DNA of 64,000 nucleotides from contig JAPMOS010000083.1 in the NCBI GenBank assembly GCA_027972325.1, positions 106,415 through 170,414 on the forward strand, written 5' to 3'. A program made the position numbers and the translations under genes. A model generated the notes under the pieces. It was not told where the DNA came from and made no database searches. It was given only the letters and a program-made list of their open reading frames with translations. Source of the DNA: Paratrimastix pyriformis (Eukaryota > Preaxostyla > Paratrimastigidae). Of this stretch, positions 1 through 9,105 are shown one piece after another (the stretch's first letter is position 1; each line of letters starts with the position of its first letter).

Positions 1-1
1 G

Positions 2-46
2 CGGGTCGGTTCAGTGGCAAACCTCATGAAATGTCGGGGCCGCTGA
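2..46 (+). pseudogene. C-terminal end of DIRS tyrosine recombinase (partial)
   Basis: Fifteen codons including the TGA stop at 44-46. The deduced tail (VGSVANLMKCRGR) is identical to the end of the tyrosine recombinase ORF of DIRS copy A, whose stop is at 5854-5856 on the minus strand. The rest of the gene lies beyond the window edge, so nothing can be said about its integrity. Confidence 0.75.
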
Positions 47-124
47 ACCTGACAAGGGGACCCCTAGGGGTTCCCCCCTTTGGCAGGCACGAGTTGGGAG
101 GCAGTGTGATTCCTTTGGCATGCT

Positions 125-237
125 GTCTATTTTCCTGGGGGTTTGGGAAGATGAAGGTCGTCGAGATTGATTACTCGTTCGCCGAGGCTCCGAGGCTGAA
201 GCGAGGAATCATCGAGACTCTTCTTCCCAAACCCCCA
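125..237. repeat. DIRS family 1 internal complementary region (copy C)
   Basis: The segment is the reverse complement of the element's left tip (151-200) followed by the reverse complement of its right tip (from 201), flanked on both sides by the shared CCCAAACCCCCAG block. DIRS elements use such a region, complementary to the joined ends, when closing a circular cDNA. The left tip matches 9056-9105 and 50877-50926; the right tip matches 1218-1242 and 4681-4705. Confidence 0.75.
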
Positions 238-266
238 GAAATACTCCCACCCGCCTCCCTGGTGGC

Positions 267-782
267 GTGGAGCACCACATGGCTTACAGCCCCACTGCCT
301 CACCACCTCCTGAGCCTGCCGACACCACCTTTGCTCTTCCTGCCATTTTGAGGGAGCAAAGGGGTGGGGAGGGAGACAGGTCATGTTACCTTTCCCCCCC
401 TCTGTCACAACACAACCACACTCGCCCGCACACAGCCCTCGCGCTGGACCCGGGCAAGGAACTCTCGGTCTACAACGCCAACCGGCGCCTGACCGCGGCC
501 AAGCGAGGCTACGATCACCCCAAGGCCGCTACGCGCCTCTTCACTCTGGAAGATGGGTCGAGGGTGGTCGTTTCCAACACCCACCGCGGCCGCAGTGGAC
601 ACTGGGTCTCGTCGCGCGGACGCGGAGGCTCTGCTGTTCGAGGCGCGACCCGAGGATGGTCTCGGGGTGCTACTCGTGGCCGTGGCCGTGGCCGTGGCGG
701 CCGCAAGTTCTTTTCGGCCGCCTCTTCTGCCCGTGGCAAGAGCTCCGCTGAGGAGTCTGCTGCGGAGGGGGGGAAGAAGTGA
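267..782 (+). CDS. Arg/Gly-rich (RGG-box) ORF between internal complementary region and right ITR
   Basis: A 171-codon ORF ending at TGA 780-782. The middle (about residues 65-105) carries NANRRL, a Lys/Arg-rich stretch and a FTLEDGSRVVVSNTHRG motif. The C-terminal third is a dense series of RG, GRGRG and RGG repeats followed by a Ser/Ala/Glu tail, a composition typical of RNA-binding RGG proteins. A second copy in DIRS A (minus, 5050-5633) keeps the same protein but is split by small indels. It lies outside the usual DIRS gene set, after the internal complementary region. I do not recognise the family. The start codon is uncertain because the frame is open upstream, and the similar copy is only weak evidence of coding because the DNA is nearly identical. 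Confidence 0.5.
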   Translation: MEHHMAYSPTASPPPEPADTTFALPAILREQRGGEGDRSCYLSPPLSQHNHTRPHTALALDPGKELSVYNANRRLTAAKRGYDHPKAATRLFTLEDGSRVVVSNTHRGRSGHWVSSRGRGGSAVRGATRGWSRGATRGRGRGRGGRKFFSAASSARGKSSAEESAAEGGKK

Positions 783-1106
783 ATGGAAGGCACTTCGTCC
801 CCCGGGGGTCTTTTCCTGAGGCTTCGCCCCCTCTGTATTTTTTCCTGATTTTTTGCGTGACCTGGTAAGCCGGAGGTTTCTCCACCCTCCTCTTTCCCTC
901 CGCAGACACATGCTTACCGGGGTGAGCTTCGGCGGCTCATGGGGAGGAGAAGTTGAATTTTATTGTGCCGATGTTTGATCAATCTTTGAAAGCCTCTTTT
1001 GTTTTGTCTCTCTCGTCTTTCTTCTCTACATTCTTTCTTTGGGATGCGTCTGGGCCTGACCACACCTTCCGGAGTGGTGCCCGGCCCCTTTGACGTGCTT
1101 ACGCAA
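783..1106 (+). other. 3' non-coding part of DIRS copy C with splice-acceptor-like tract
   Basis: No ORF is supported. At 864-905 a GTAAGC is followed by a long pyrimidine tract ending CCGCAG, which looks like a very short intron or a splice acceptor. The same arrangement (TTTCTCC, CCTCCTCTTTCCCT, then an AG) recurs in family Y at about 60835-60865, so the tract is conserved between otherwise different elements. The remaining sequence is T-rich. Confidence 0.35.
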
Positions 1107-1242
1107 GGGCAGGGTACACTATCCGTGTCAGCTGACATGGAATTTCTTTCTATTTGTGGTCAGTGCCGCTTTTTGCGTTGCCTGACGTGATGTCTATTTT
1201 CCTGGGGGTTTGGGAAGAAGAAGAGTCTCGATGATTCCTCGC
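1107..1242. repeat. Right inverted terminal repeat, DIRS family 1 copy C
   Basis: Inner block 1107-1217 is shared with 4706-4816 (inverted), 8945-9055 and 50766-50876. The outer 25 nt (1218-1242) is the right-end tip, found inverted at 4681-4705. The inner block contains the palindrome TGTCAGCTGACA and, read inwards, the motif CGCAAAAAGCGGCACTGAC, which has a close counterpart in family Y terminal repeats. Confidence 0.7.
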
Positions 1243-2108
1243 AACCCCGAAGGGAGAGAGAGCACAAAAGGTGACGTATCGATCGCCACTTCAGAGTGCT
1301 CAACCAATATCCCTCCCGCGAGAGGGAGGTGTGTGGTGGAGTGATCGGGGGTGGTTCACGGGGACAACGACCACGATGAAATCACATGAGCTGTCGTCAA
1401 ATCAAAACAGACGGCAGTGAAAGAAAAACCCCACCCCCCCATATGAACGAGGAGGAGGTATGGTGTCCACCACGACCACGATAAAGCCACATGGCTGTTG
1501 CCAACAAAACGGTGGTGAAAGACAACACCCCGCACCACGATGAAGTCCCGCGAGCTGTTGTCCATTCATAGCAGACCAGGGGGAAGACTCCTACAAGAGC
1601 ACAACGAGCAGGATGAACCCATAACCCATAAGTTGCAAGCAAAGTACCTGGGGTGAATAACCACACCTCACTCACCCCACCATGATTACCTAATCACATC
1701 TGACGAGGGTGAATGAGGGTGAATGAAGGGGGGACTCCGCGTAAGCCGGGAAGTATCACACACACGCACCCACACACGAATGAAGGGTGGTGACTTAAGG
1801 GCAAAACGGCCCCGATAAGGCCCCCCACACTGTTGTCAAAGGGAATCTAACAAGCTTGAAACCCAGCCACACATTGCCTCTCCCACGAGGCAGGCCAACT
1901 GACTTGTCAATCAGATCGTGTGGATGAAAAGGCAACAGTAACGCCAAGGCAGCACGTAGTAAGACAGCGCCGTGAAGACAAAATGCCCACCATCATTCAC
2001 TGTCTGTGGGTACACGTTGACGTCCAGCTGTCGAGAGTTCGCGGGGAAAGCAGAAACAAACAAACCCAGTGCCCCTCATCAGGCAGGGAGGTGGGTGGGA
2101 GACTTGTC

Positions 2109-2229
2109 TTGGTTTGGGTTTGTTTGGGAAGAGATTACTCGGCTATCCCACCATTCTCCTTCACGAGTTCGGAGAACGAGGGACAGCCTCGTGGGATAGC
2201 CCCAAACAAACCCAAACCAAGAAAGAGTG
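2109..2229. repeat. Internal complementary region of family Y (copy I)
   Basis: Two inverted blocks, TTGGTTTGGGTTTGTTTGGG on the left and its reverse complement on the right, enclose the joined complements of the two family Y tips. One tip is seen free at 62002 (read inwards TGGTGGGATAGCCGAG), the other at 54134 and, inverted, at 61257 (read inwards TTCTCCTTCACGAGTTCGG). They meet at about 2153. The copy at 59464-59580 is the inverse of this one. Confidence 0.65.
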
Positions 2230-2499
2230 AACACCATACCAAAGGAATAGCTTTCCCCACCTCTTAACTCGACAACAAGCTCCTCTCGGCCGATGAGCCG
2301 ACTCTACCCATGCCCATCCGGGTGTTGGGAGTGCGCGTGCCGGAGGGGCAGCACACCAGAAGGAGCATTAAACAGGTGAGACATACCCACTCCACAGTGT
2401 CCCCCCGCATGTGCCGGGGTCGCCCCCGAAAGGTGCCGAGTGCTGCCGTTGCTTCCGGCAGAGAGGCACAGCCCGCCTGGAAAAGGCATCAGTCGATGC

Positions 2500-3460
2500 G
2501 AATGCAGGCATGAACAGCCTCACACCGCCCCGAGCAAAACCCCACGATGATGGTGCTGGTGTGGTGGTTCCGATCTGAAGGTGCTGGTGTGATGCCGCTG
2601 CTGGTGTGAGAGTGAACGCCAGGAGGCATGTGGGGCACACAGGCCCGCCCCCAGAAGCATCACGCAGCTGTCCTGGTATGCCAGGACGCATTCAAGGGCA
2701 TGATGAGCACACAGGCCCGCCCTGAAAAACACCACTCCAGTGGTGCTGTGTGATGGTGTCGGCGTGATGCTGCTGCTGGTGTGAGAATGTACACCAGGGG
2801 GCATGTGGGCACACTCAGGCCCGCCCTGAAAAATCACTGCACTGGTGGTACTGATGATGCTGTTGGTGTGTGAGAGTGCACACCAGGGCTTATGGGGGGC
2901 ACACTCAGGTCCGCCCCCAGACGCCTCAAACAGATGTCCTGGTGCCAGGACCCATCCAAGGGCATGATGAGCACACAGGCCCGCCCTGAAAAATCACCGC
3001 ACTGGTGGTACTGATGATGCTGTTGGTGTGTGAGAGTGTACCCCCAGGTCCGCCCCAGACGCATCAAACGGATGTCCTGGTGTACCAGGACCCGATGCGC
3101 ACACAGGTTTCGCCCCGAGAAAACGTCAAACTGATGGAGCGTGTGGTGGTGATGGTGCTGTGATAATGCTACTGGCGTGAGAGTGCATCCAGGGGGCATG
3201 CTGGGCGCACTCAGGCCCGCCCCAGACGATGGTCTGCCAGGACAGATCCAAGGACATGATGAGCACACAAGCCCGCCCCAGAAAAGCACCAACTCTTGGT
3301 GCTGCCGTGCAGCAGTGCACCATAGGCCAGCAAGGCCGCCCTCAAGGACACCCCCACCGGGTAACAGTGTGGGTGCCCGTGAACACGCACTGGCTGATGA
3401 GTGCAAAGACACACTCGCGGCACCGCCCTTCATTGTGGCCGCGGAGGCATGAGTGGGTAA
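2500..3460. repeat. Minisatellite, about 165-bp degenerate units
   Basis: Recurrent blocks contain CATGATGAGCACACAGGCCC, GTGTGAGAGTGCACACCAGG and GTCCTGGTGTGCCAGGAC-like segments spaced roughly 130-260 bp apart. The array is homologous in inverted orientation to 58460-59130. Translated frames through it are repetitive and differ between the copies, so I treat it as non-coding. Confidence 0.6.
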
Positions 3461-4680
3461 ACATACCCCTGTGGATATATACACCCATTGGCATAGGGCA
3501 TTCGGATATACAACGGATCGCCCTCATGAGAAAGCCAGCGGTGCAAGTCTGCCAAGGTCCCAGTCTTGGGGTGACGGTCATAGGCAAGCACAGATCCACC
3601 CTCAGGTGTGGGTGTGACAGCGCACATGATATCAGACGAGCACCCACTGAGGAAAGAAGTGAAAACTATTAAGCTTGCTGGCGGTCAGTGAACTATCTCC
3701 ATTCTCTACACCTAGCAGTGCCGAAGTCCCAAAGTTGTTTCTGACCTGACCGCCAGCTTTGCTGGTGCCTCGATCCCAGTGTGTGAGACCCGTGGGTGCA
3801 TAAGTATGAGCGCCTGTTCCTGACGCCGAAGAGCATGTCCTCTCCCGGGGTATGGTCTCGCAGTCTGTTGTTGTTTCTGACCCAGTGAGAGTGGTCTGTG
3901 TGAGCATCCGTGCCCGGTGTGGGCGCAGACAAGCACATGTTCGCCAAACCAAATGCTCTTGGTAATGAGTGTCCGTGTGTGAGGTGTGAACTCTACTACG
4001 GGCAGCTCCCCAGTGGAGCAGAAATTCGATGGAATAATGCCACCTCGCTGTGGGCACCGCGGTCAAGTGCACTAGCCCTCAGTCTCGTTTATGAATGGAC
4101 AGAGTGACCCCAAGCAGGAGTGATCGTGATGGGTCCAAGACAGGGTGCTCGCCCTCCCGGGACGGAGCCCCCCCATCATGTCCCTTGGAGCAGGGGATGG
4201 GATGAGACGGAGTGATGGGCCGGGACAGGAAGGTGCACATGGGTGCTGCGACTGGTGTGTCACACAATGAGGAAGGAGAGAGAACATTCCGACGGACTTT
4301 CCCTCTGCTGCTGCCAAGGCAGTCGGCCCCCCTGTCGCGCCTGAAAGTTGACGGGGTATTTCTCGGCCGGTACGGCTGTTTGTGGGGTGCCCGGGGAGAC
4401 TGGATGGCCAATGTGAGCTCGACCCAAGGTGGTCACCATGTGCAGGGTCGCGAGGTTGTGACGCTCCTCCGTGCGCGATGGTCAAAGGAAGTGAACCCCT
4501 TCCGCATGAACGGTACAATGCGGAAAGTGCATCCCCGGGACTTGACAACCTGGTAGTAATTGCCCCAACTGTTAGCTGATGTGAAGCTGAAGAATGCTGC
4601 CGGACCGTTGGGGGACTCGGGGGGGGGGGGGGGTGAGGAGCCCCTTGTTCAAGAAACCCATGAGGGCATGCTTCCCCGTC

Positions 4681-4816
4681 GCGAGGAATCATCGAGACTC
4701 TTCTTCTTCCCAAACCCCCAGGAAAATAGACATCACGTCAGGCAACGCAAAAAGCGGCACTGACCACAAATAGAAAGAAATTCCATGTCAGCTGACACGG
4801 ATAGTGTACCCTGCCC
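4681..4816. repeat. Right (3') inverted terminal repeat of DIRS copy A
   Basis: The outer 25 nt tip (4681-4705) begins GCGAGGAATCATCGAGACTC. The inner 111 bp block (4706-4816) is the inverted partner of 8945-9055 at the other end of the same element. It is the mirror image of 1107-1242 in copy C. Confidence 0.75.
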
Positions 4817-5049
4817 GTAAGCACGTCAAAGGGGCCGGGCACCACTCCGGAAGGTGTGGTCAGGCCAGACGCATCCCAAAGAAAGAATGTAGAGAAGAAA
4901 GACGAGAGAGACAAAACAAAAGAGGCTTTCAAAGATTGATCAAACATCGGCACAATAAAATTCAACTTCTCCTCCCCATGAGCCGCCGAAGCTCACCCCG
5001 GTAAGCATGTGTCTGCGGAGGGAAAGAGGAGGGTGGAGAAACCTCCGGC

Positions 5050-5633
5050 TTACCAGGTCACGCAAAAAATCAGGAAAAAATACAGAGGGGGCGAAGCCTC
5101 AGGAAAAGACCCCCGGGGGACGAAGTGCCTTCCATTCACTTCTTCCCCCTCCGCAGCAGACTCCTCAGCGGAGCTCTTGCCACGGGCAGAAGAGGCGGCC
5201 GAAAAGAACTTGCGGCCGCCACGGCCACGGCCACGGCCACGGCCACGAGTAGCACCCCGAGACCATCCTCGGGTCGCGCCTCGAACAGCAGAGCCTCCGC
5301 GTCCGCGCGACGAGACCCAATGTCCACTGCGGCCGCGGTGGGTGTTGGAAACGACCACCCTCGACCCATCTTCCAGAGTGAAGAGGCGCGTAGCGGCCTT
5401 GGGGTGATCGTAGCCTCGCTTGGTCAGACGCCGGTTGGCGTTGTAGACCGAGTTCCTTGCCCGGGTCCAGCGCGAGGGCTGTGTGCGGGCGAGTGTGGTT
5501 GTGTTGTGACAGAGTAACATGACCTGTCTCCCCTCCCACCCTTGCTCCTCAAAATGGCAGGAAGAGCAAAGGTGGTGTCGGCAGGCTCAGGAGGTGGTGA
5601 GGCAGTGGGGCTGTAAGCCATGTGGTGCTCCAC
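5050..5633 (-). pseudogene. RGG-rich ORF of DIRS copy A, frameshifted
   Basis: Second copy of the Arg/Gly-rich ORF seen at 267-782. The N-terminal part (starting MEHHMAYSPTASPPPEP at about 5633) and the RGG-rich C-terminal part (5050-5520 frame) are in different frames because of several small indels, including loss of bases near 5430 and 5545. The run of RGRGRG codons has one unit more than in copy C, and the stop codon is bypassed. It sits between the internal complementary region and the right terminal repeat. Confidence 0.5.
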
Positions 5634-5660
5634 GCCACCAGGGAGGCGGGTGGGAGTATT

Positions 5661-5777
5661 TCTGGGGGTTTGGGAAGAAGAAGAGTCTCGATGATTCCTC
5701 GCTTCAGCCTCGGAGCCTCGGCGAACGAGTAATCAATCTCGACGACCTTCATCTTCCCAAACCCCAGGAAAATAGAC
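5661..5777. repeat. DIRS family 1 internal complementary region (copy A)
   Basis: On the plus strand the right-tip sequence (ending CCTCGC at 5702) is followed directly by the left-tip sequence (from TTCAGCC at 5703), flanked by TGGGGGTTTGGGAAG and CTTCCCAAACCCC. This is the complement of the element's own two ends joined. It is the inverted counterpart of 125-237. Confidence 0.75.
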
Positions 5778-5853
5778 AGCATGCCAAAGGAATCACACTG
5801 CCTCCCAACTCGTGCCTGCCAAGGGGGAACCCCTAGGGGTCCCCTTGTCAGGT

Positions 5854-7101
5854 TCAGCGGCCCCGACATTTCATGAGGTTTGCCACTGAACCGACCCGCC
5901 AACAGTGCCTCGTCGAAGCGATCCGTGACTCCTTCACTGTGCGACCATAGTGCATTTGGTAGGTGCTGGACCTGGAGCTCCAACGATACCTGGTCAGAAT
6001 CTGTGGCAGTGGAATGCCCAGTGCAGCGGCTTTCGACGGGGCGGCTGAGCGAATTGAATGGGCACCCCACTGCAGGGGAATGCCTGCCACCGTCATCGTC
6101 GAACGCACGCAGTTCCGGATCCAGTCTGCCGAGATGGCTTTGCCCACCCTGCACTTCACTGAATTATCCCGTGGAAAGACAAAGAAGCTGTCCGACACTG
6201 CCTGACCCGCAACCGCTGGTTCCGTCGGCCGCTTGGTCAGCCACTGTTTCATGGCGCAGTGGAGGCACAGTGGGTTGTCGGGAGCCCCGACCACCTGGAC
6301 CCATCGAATCTTGGTGTTGTGTGTCTCCTTCGGGCACACCTTCAGCCGAACTGAGTGCTCGCACCCCGGCTGGCCGAACTCAAAGCGTGAGTCGGAAAAA
6401 GAGATCGAGGTTGTGTCCATGACCCTCAACCCCGCGATCTCCAACAAGCTGGCGACTTTACCAATGAGCCGATTTTGGTCAAGGGTCGCATTGTCAGCCC
6501 ATTCCCCCTCGAGCAATTGAGGTCTGCTAGGTCCCAGATCGGACCGAGGTCTTTGCCCCCAGCCGGTTTGTCCTTCCCGATGCCGGTGACGACTTGTTTC
6601 ACCAGTTTGCCTTCCGGTGATAGAGGGTGGCCACTCATGGTGAAGTACATGGACAGTGCCGAGCGACGTGCCCTGCCGAGCCCGAGCTGAGGTCCCTCTC
6701 CATGGCCTCATCCGCAATGAACGAGGCGACCTGGACCTCATTCTGGTCGGTCGCCTCCGTGATCGGAGCCAGGTCTTTGAGCGCGCACCACTCTTCATAG
6801 CGGCGAATGATGTGTGAGTATTTCTTCGAGGTTTTCTCTGCCAATGACCTCTGAATGAAATAACCTGCCGCTGCCGACAGCTCCGGATGCTTAGGGGCCC
6901 AAGCAGGAGCCTCATCTGAGAGCTTTTTCCGGGCTGTGGGTGTGGGTGTCGCGCGTCCTGGGGCAGGACCTTTCTTGCCCGGGCGGAACAGAGTTCCGTC
7001 CACGGGTGTCCCCGCGGCGTTCTGGGCATCACAGGCCCCGCTCGTGGGTGCTTCCGACCGACCCGGGGGTTTGTCACACAGGACTCCGGGTGGTGCGTCA
7101 T
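5854..7101 (-). pseudogene. DIRS tyrosine recombinase (integrase), copy A
   Basis: The product would be the tyrosine recombinase that inserts circular cDNA. The N-terminal SAM-like half (FIQRSLAEKTSKKYSHIIRR, minus, around 6800-6870) and the catalytic half are in different frames. Catalytic features in the 415-codon frame: an IAGLR arginine, HSIRSAAPSKAAALG (the HxxR box), RYRWSSRS and the nucleophile region YQMHY. One C is missing near 6673 relative to copy B (GTGCCCTGCC versus GTGCCCCTGCC), which breaks the reading frame. A second frame change at the G-run near 6510 is shared with copy B. The C-terminus ends at 5854. The conserved R, HxxR and Tyr make the family assignment firm; activity is unlikely as read. 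Confidence 0.8.
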
Positions 7102-7333
7102 GGGAGTGGGGTGGTGGTGCTCTTTGAGCGCAGAGACGCTGCCAGCTCGGCTAAGGTCATGTCCTCTCCCGAGTCTGCGTCGACGTCTACAGCTCCCTGT
7201 CCCACTGTGGGATCAGGGGCTCGTTGCTCCCCACCAGGCCTCCGGGTCGTCGAAGATCCGGGCTGGACCCATGGGGTGCAGCTGTCGGTCCTGGAACTTC
7301 TGGACGAGGGTGAGATCCGGATTGGTGAGTGTT

Positions 7334-8901
7334 CCCATGCCGCGAGTCTCCCTGGGTGATGTTCCTCCATCGACCCGTCAGAGCCTGGACTGGACCCCCA
7401 GGCCCGCCCCGACTGCCCCACGGGCTTTGTTGCCTTGTCCTGCTCTGAGTGTGAGAGTGACTGTGCGGTAGGGCTCATACAGACTGCCTCTCCGAGTGCT
7501 GGCGACGACGCCTGCGAGGGTGTGATCACCGGTGCTGATACGTCCGGTGCCGGTGGAACTGGTGCAGAAGTTGTTTCCAGTTTAGCCACGGTTGTGCCGA
7601 GTGGAACACCACAAGGACTGGCTTCCCGGACCAAAGACTGATGAGTATCGAGTATTTCAGCATTGTGCGGTGCGAGTTGGTGAGCAGCAGACCCTTCACC
7701 TTTTTCTTCTTGTTGATTGTAACGTGTCTCTTGGCAAGACAACGCCACGGAGCGAGGAAAAGGAGGGGCTGCACCCGAATTGAATGCCAATGAGCCTTCT
7801 GTGACCCCAGTTGGTTGTGGGCTCTGTGATGATAAGGCCAACGAGGTTGGTCGAAAAGCGTGCGCCAACGGAGGACCCGAGGGCAGACAAAATTCTGGGG
7901 ACAGAAAGTGGGTTTTCTTGCGCCGTCTTGACTTTTAAATGACCCAGAGGTAGTCCGTGCTGTTTGACTTGGTGTTTTTGGAGTGCCCGTGTCCACACCC
8001 AGTGTGGCAGAGGAGGCCATGGGCAGACCCGGGTTTAGTGGCTTTTTCCTGGCCTCGGTGGCCGTCGTGGCTTTGTTCTTCAAAGCCTCCAGCTCGCTGG
8101 CCTCGATGATGCAGGCCTCGGGCATCTTCGTCCCGTCCTCCAGCCGGCACAGTGGGCGCCACTCGCTCCGGCGGAGGTCGCTAAGGGTCCTCGTCGTTTC
8201 CTTGAGGGCATCCAGAGCCAGGATGCCAAGGTTTCGAGCGGCCTCGAATGAGAGCTCAGACGGCGATGATGCCGTCGAAAGGTTGGCGAGTGCCACCAGA
8301 GTCTGTAGAGGGCGCATAGCGGAGAACACCCCTGCTGTAGCCCGAGCCAGCGCACTGTCCCGTTGAGTCGCCGCCTTCCGCAGGTCTGGATCAATGAGGC
8401 GTAAGGCACTCACTGGTGGTGCAACTGCAGGATCGGCCTTGCCTTGGTCTCGAAAGTTGGGAAACGCGCGGCCGACGTGAACAACGCGAGCGAATTCCTC
8501 TTGTGTCGGTGCTTCGTGTTGAAGACGATTGAATTGCAGCCCCAGCATCTGCAAAGTCTGTGCTTCTCTTTCTGGTAAGGTTGGAGGAGTCACCACCTTT
8601 TGTCGGGGCCTCCTTCGCAAAGATGTCCGGTAACTTGGCCGTTGGTTTGAAATAGATCTGTTGGAGAGTATCGAAGTAGTATTGTCCGACTTCCTCTTGA
8701 TCTTGATCGCTTTCACCTTCTTTTTCTTCAGGATTTGTTGCACCCAACAGAGAGCTGTCACCCTCCGCTCCAGTGTCGCCTTCAGGGTCAGGAGGTTGGG
8801 TTTGGGGGCCAGGGTTGGCCGGATGTTCAGGGTCAAGGGCGGGCCCCTGTTGCTGCTGGGTCTGTTGTTGTGGTGTTGCTTGTTGATCTGCTTGATCCAT
8901 T
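7334..8901 (-). pseudogene. DIRS ORF1 (gag-like), copy A
   Basis: The likely start is ATG at 8901-8899 (MDQADQQATPQQ), followed by a Gln/Pro-rich, then acidic N-terminus, a helical central region (LQMLGLQFNRLQHEAPTQEE and a Leu/Ala-rich block ending ALDALKETTRTLSDLRR) and a Ser/Thr/Pro-rich tail. Frames change at least three times, mostly at A/T or G runs. Position immediately inside the 5' terminal repeat and ahead of RT in copy B fits DIRS ORF1. No zinc knuckle is visible, so the gag role is inferred from position. Confidence 0.55.
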
Positions 8902-8944
8902 CTTTGCCCAATAGGGATGCGTCTTGAAGCGTGCGAAACGCAAA

Positions 8945-9105
8945 GGGCAGGGTACACTATCCGTGTCAGCTGACATGGAATTTCTTTCTATTTGTGGTCA
9001 GTGCCGCTTTTTGCGTTGCCTGACGTGATGTCTATTTTCCTGGGGGTTTGGGAAGATGAAGGTCGTCGAGATTGATTACTCGTTCGCCGAGGCTCCGAGG
9101 CTGAA
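8945..9105. repeat. Left (5') inverted terminal repeat of DIRS copy A
   Basis: Inner block 8945-9055 pairs with 4706-4816. The outer 50 nt (9056-9105) is the left tip, complementary to half of the internal complementary region. Identical apart from context to 50766-50926 in copy B. Confidence 0.75.

Larger units (their letters stand above)
1..1242 (+). mobile_element. DIRS family 1 retrotransposon, copy C, 3' portion
   Basis: This is the 3' end of a DIRS-type tyrosine-recombinase retrotransposon whose body lies off the left edge. Reading plus, it holds the last codons of the recombinase (2-46), a 3' UTR, an internal complementary region (125-237), an Arg/Gly-rich ORF (267-782) and the right inverted terminal repeat ending at 1242. 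The whole segment is an almost exact inverted copy of 4681 to about 5897 (DIRS copy A). The right tip starts (read inwards) GCGAGGAATCATC; the left tip seen in copies A and B starts TTCAGCCTCGG. Both tips meet head to head at 200/201, as expected for a DIRS internal complementary region. Confidence 0.8.
1243..4680. mobile_element. Family Y non-coding DIRS-like element, copy I (partial)
   Basis: A 3.4 kb segment wedged between the right tips of two DIRS family 1 copies. Up to about 4360 it is an inverted homologue of 57340-60403. It holds degenerate repeats built on CCACGATGAA (1360-1600), an internal complementary region (2109-2229), a minisatellite of about 165 bp units (2500-3460) and unique-looking sequence to 4360. 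I see no RT, recombinase or gag motif in any frame. 4361-4680 has no match elsewhere in the window and no supportable gene. Assignment to a DIRS-like family rests on the terminal and internal repeats, not on coding. Confidence 0.55.
4681..9105 (-). mobile_element. DIRS family 1 retrotransposon, copy A (internally deleted)
   Basis: Complete at both ends on the minus strand. The 5' tip is at 9105, followed by ORF1, the tyrosine recombinase, an internal complementary region (5661-5777), an RGG-rich ORF and the 3' tip at 4681. Compared with copy B (45253-50926) it has lost about 2.86 kb including RT, RNase H and methyltransferase; the junction near 7330 lies at a shared AGTGT. The 5' flank is LINE-A (9106 onward), the 3' flank is family Y. 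No target duplication is visible, as expected for recombinase-mediated insertion. Confidence 0.85.

Noticed and set aside
201-1242. Independent 1-kb transposon with its own inverted ends (GCGAGGAATC...) carrying the RGG ORF
   Set aside because: Both copies abut the DIRS tip exactly, and the junction equals the complement of the DIRS ends joined, so it is the 3' section of DIRS family 1 beyond its internal complementary region.
2500-3460. Possible CRISPR array
   Set aside because: Units are about 165 bp, degenerate throughout and without a short constant repeat with unique spacers; this is a minisatellite in eukaryotic repeat DNA.
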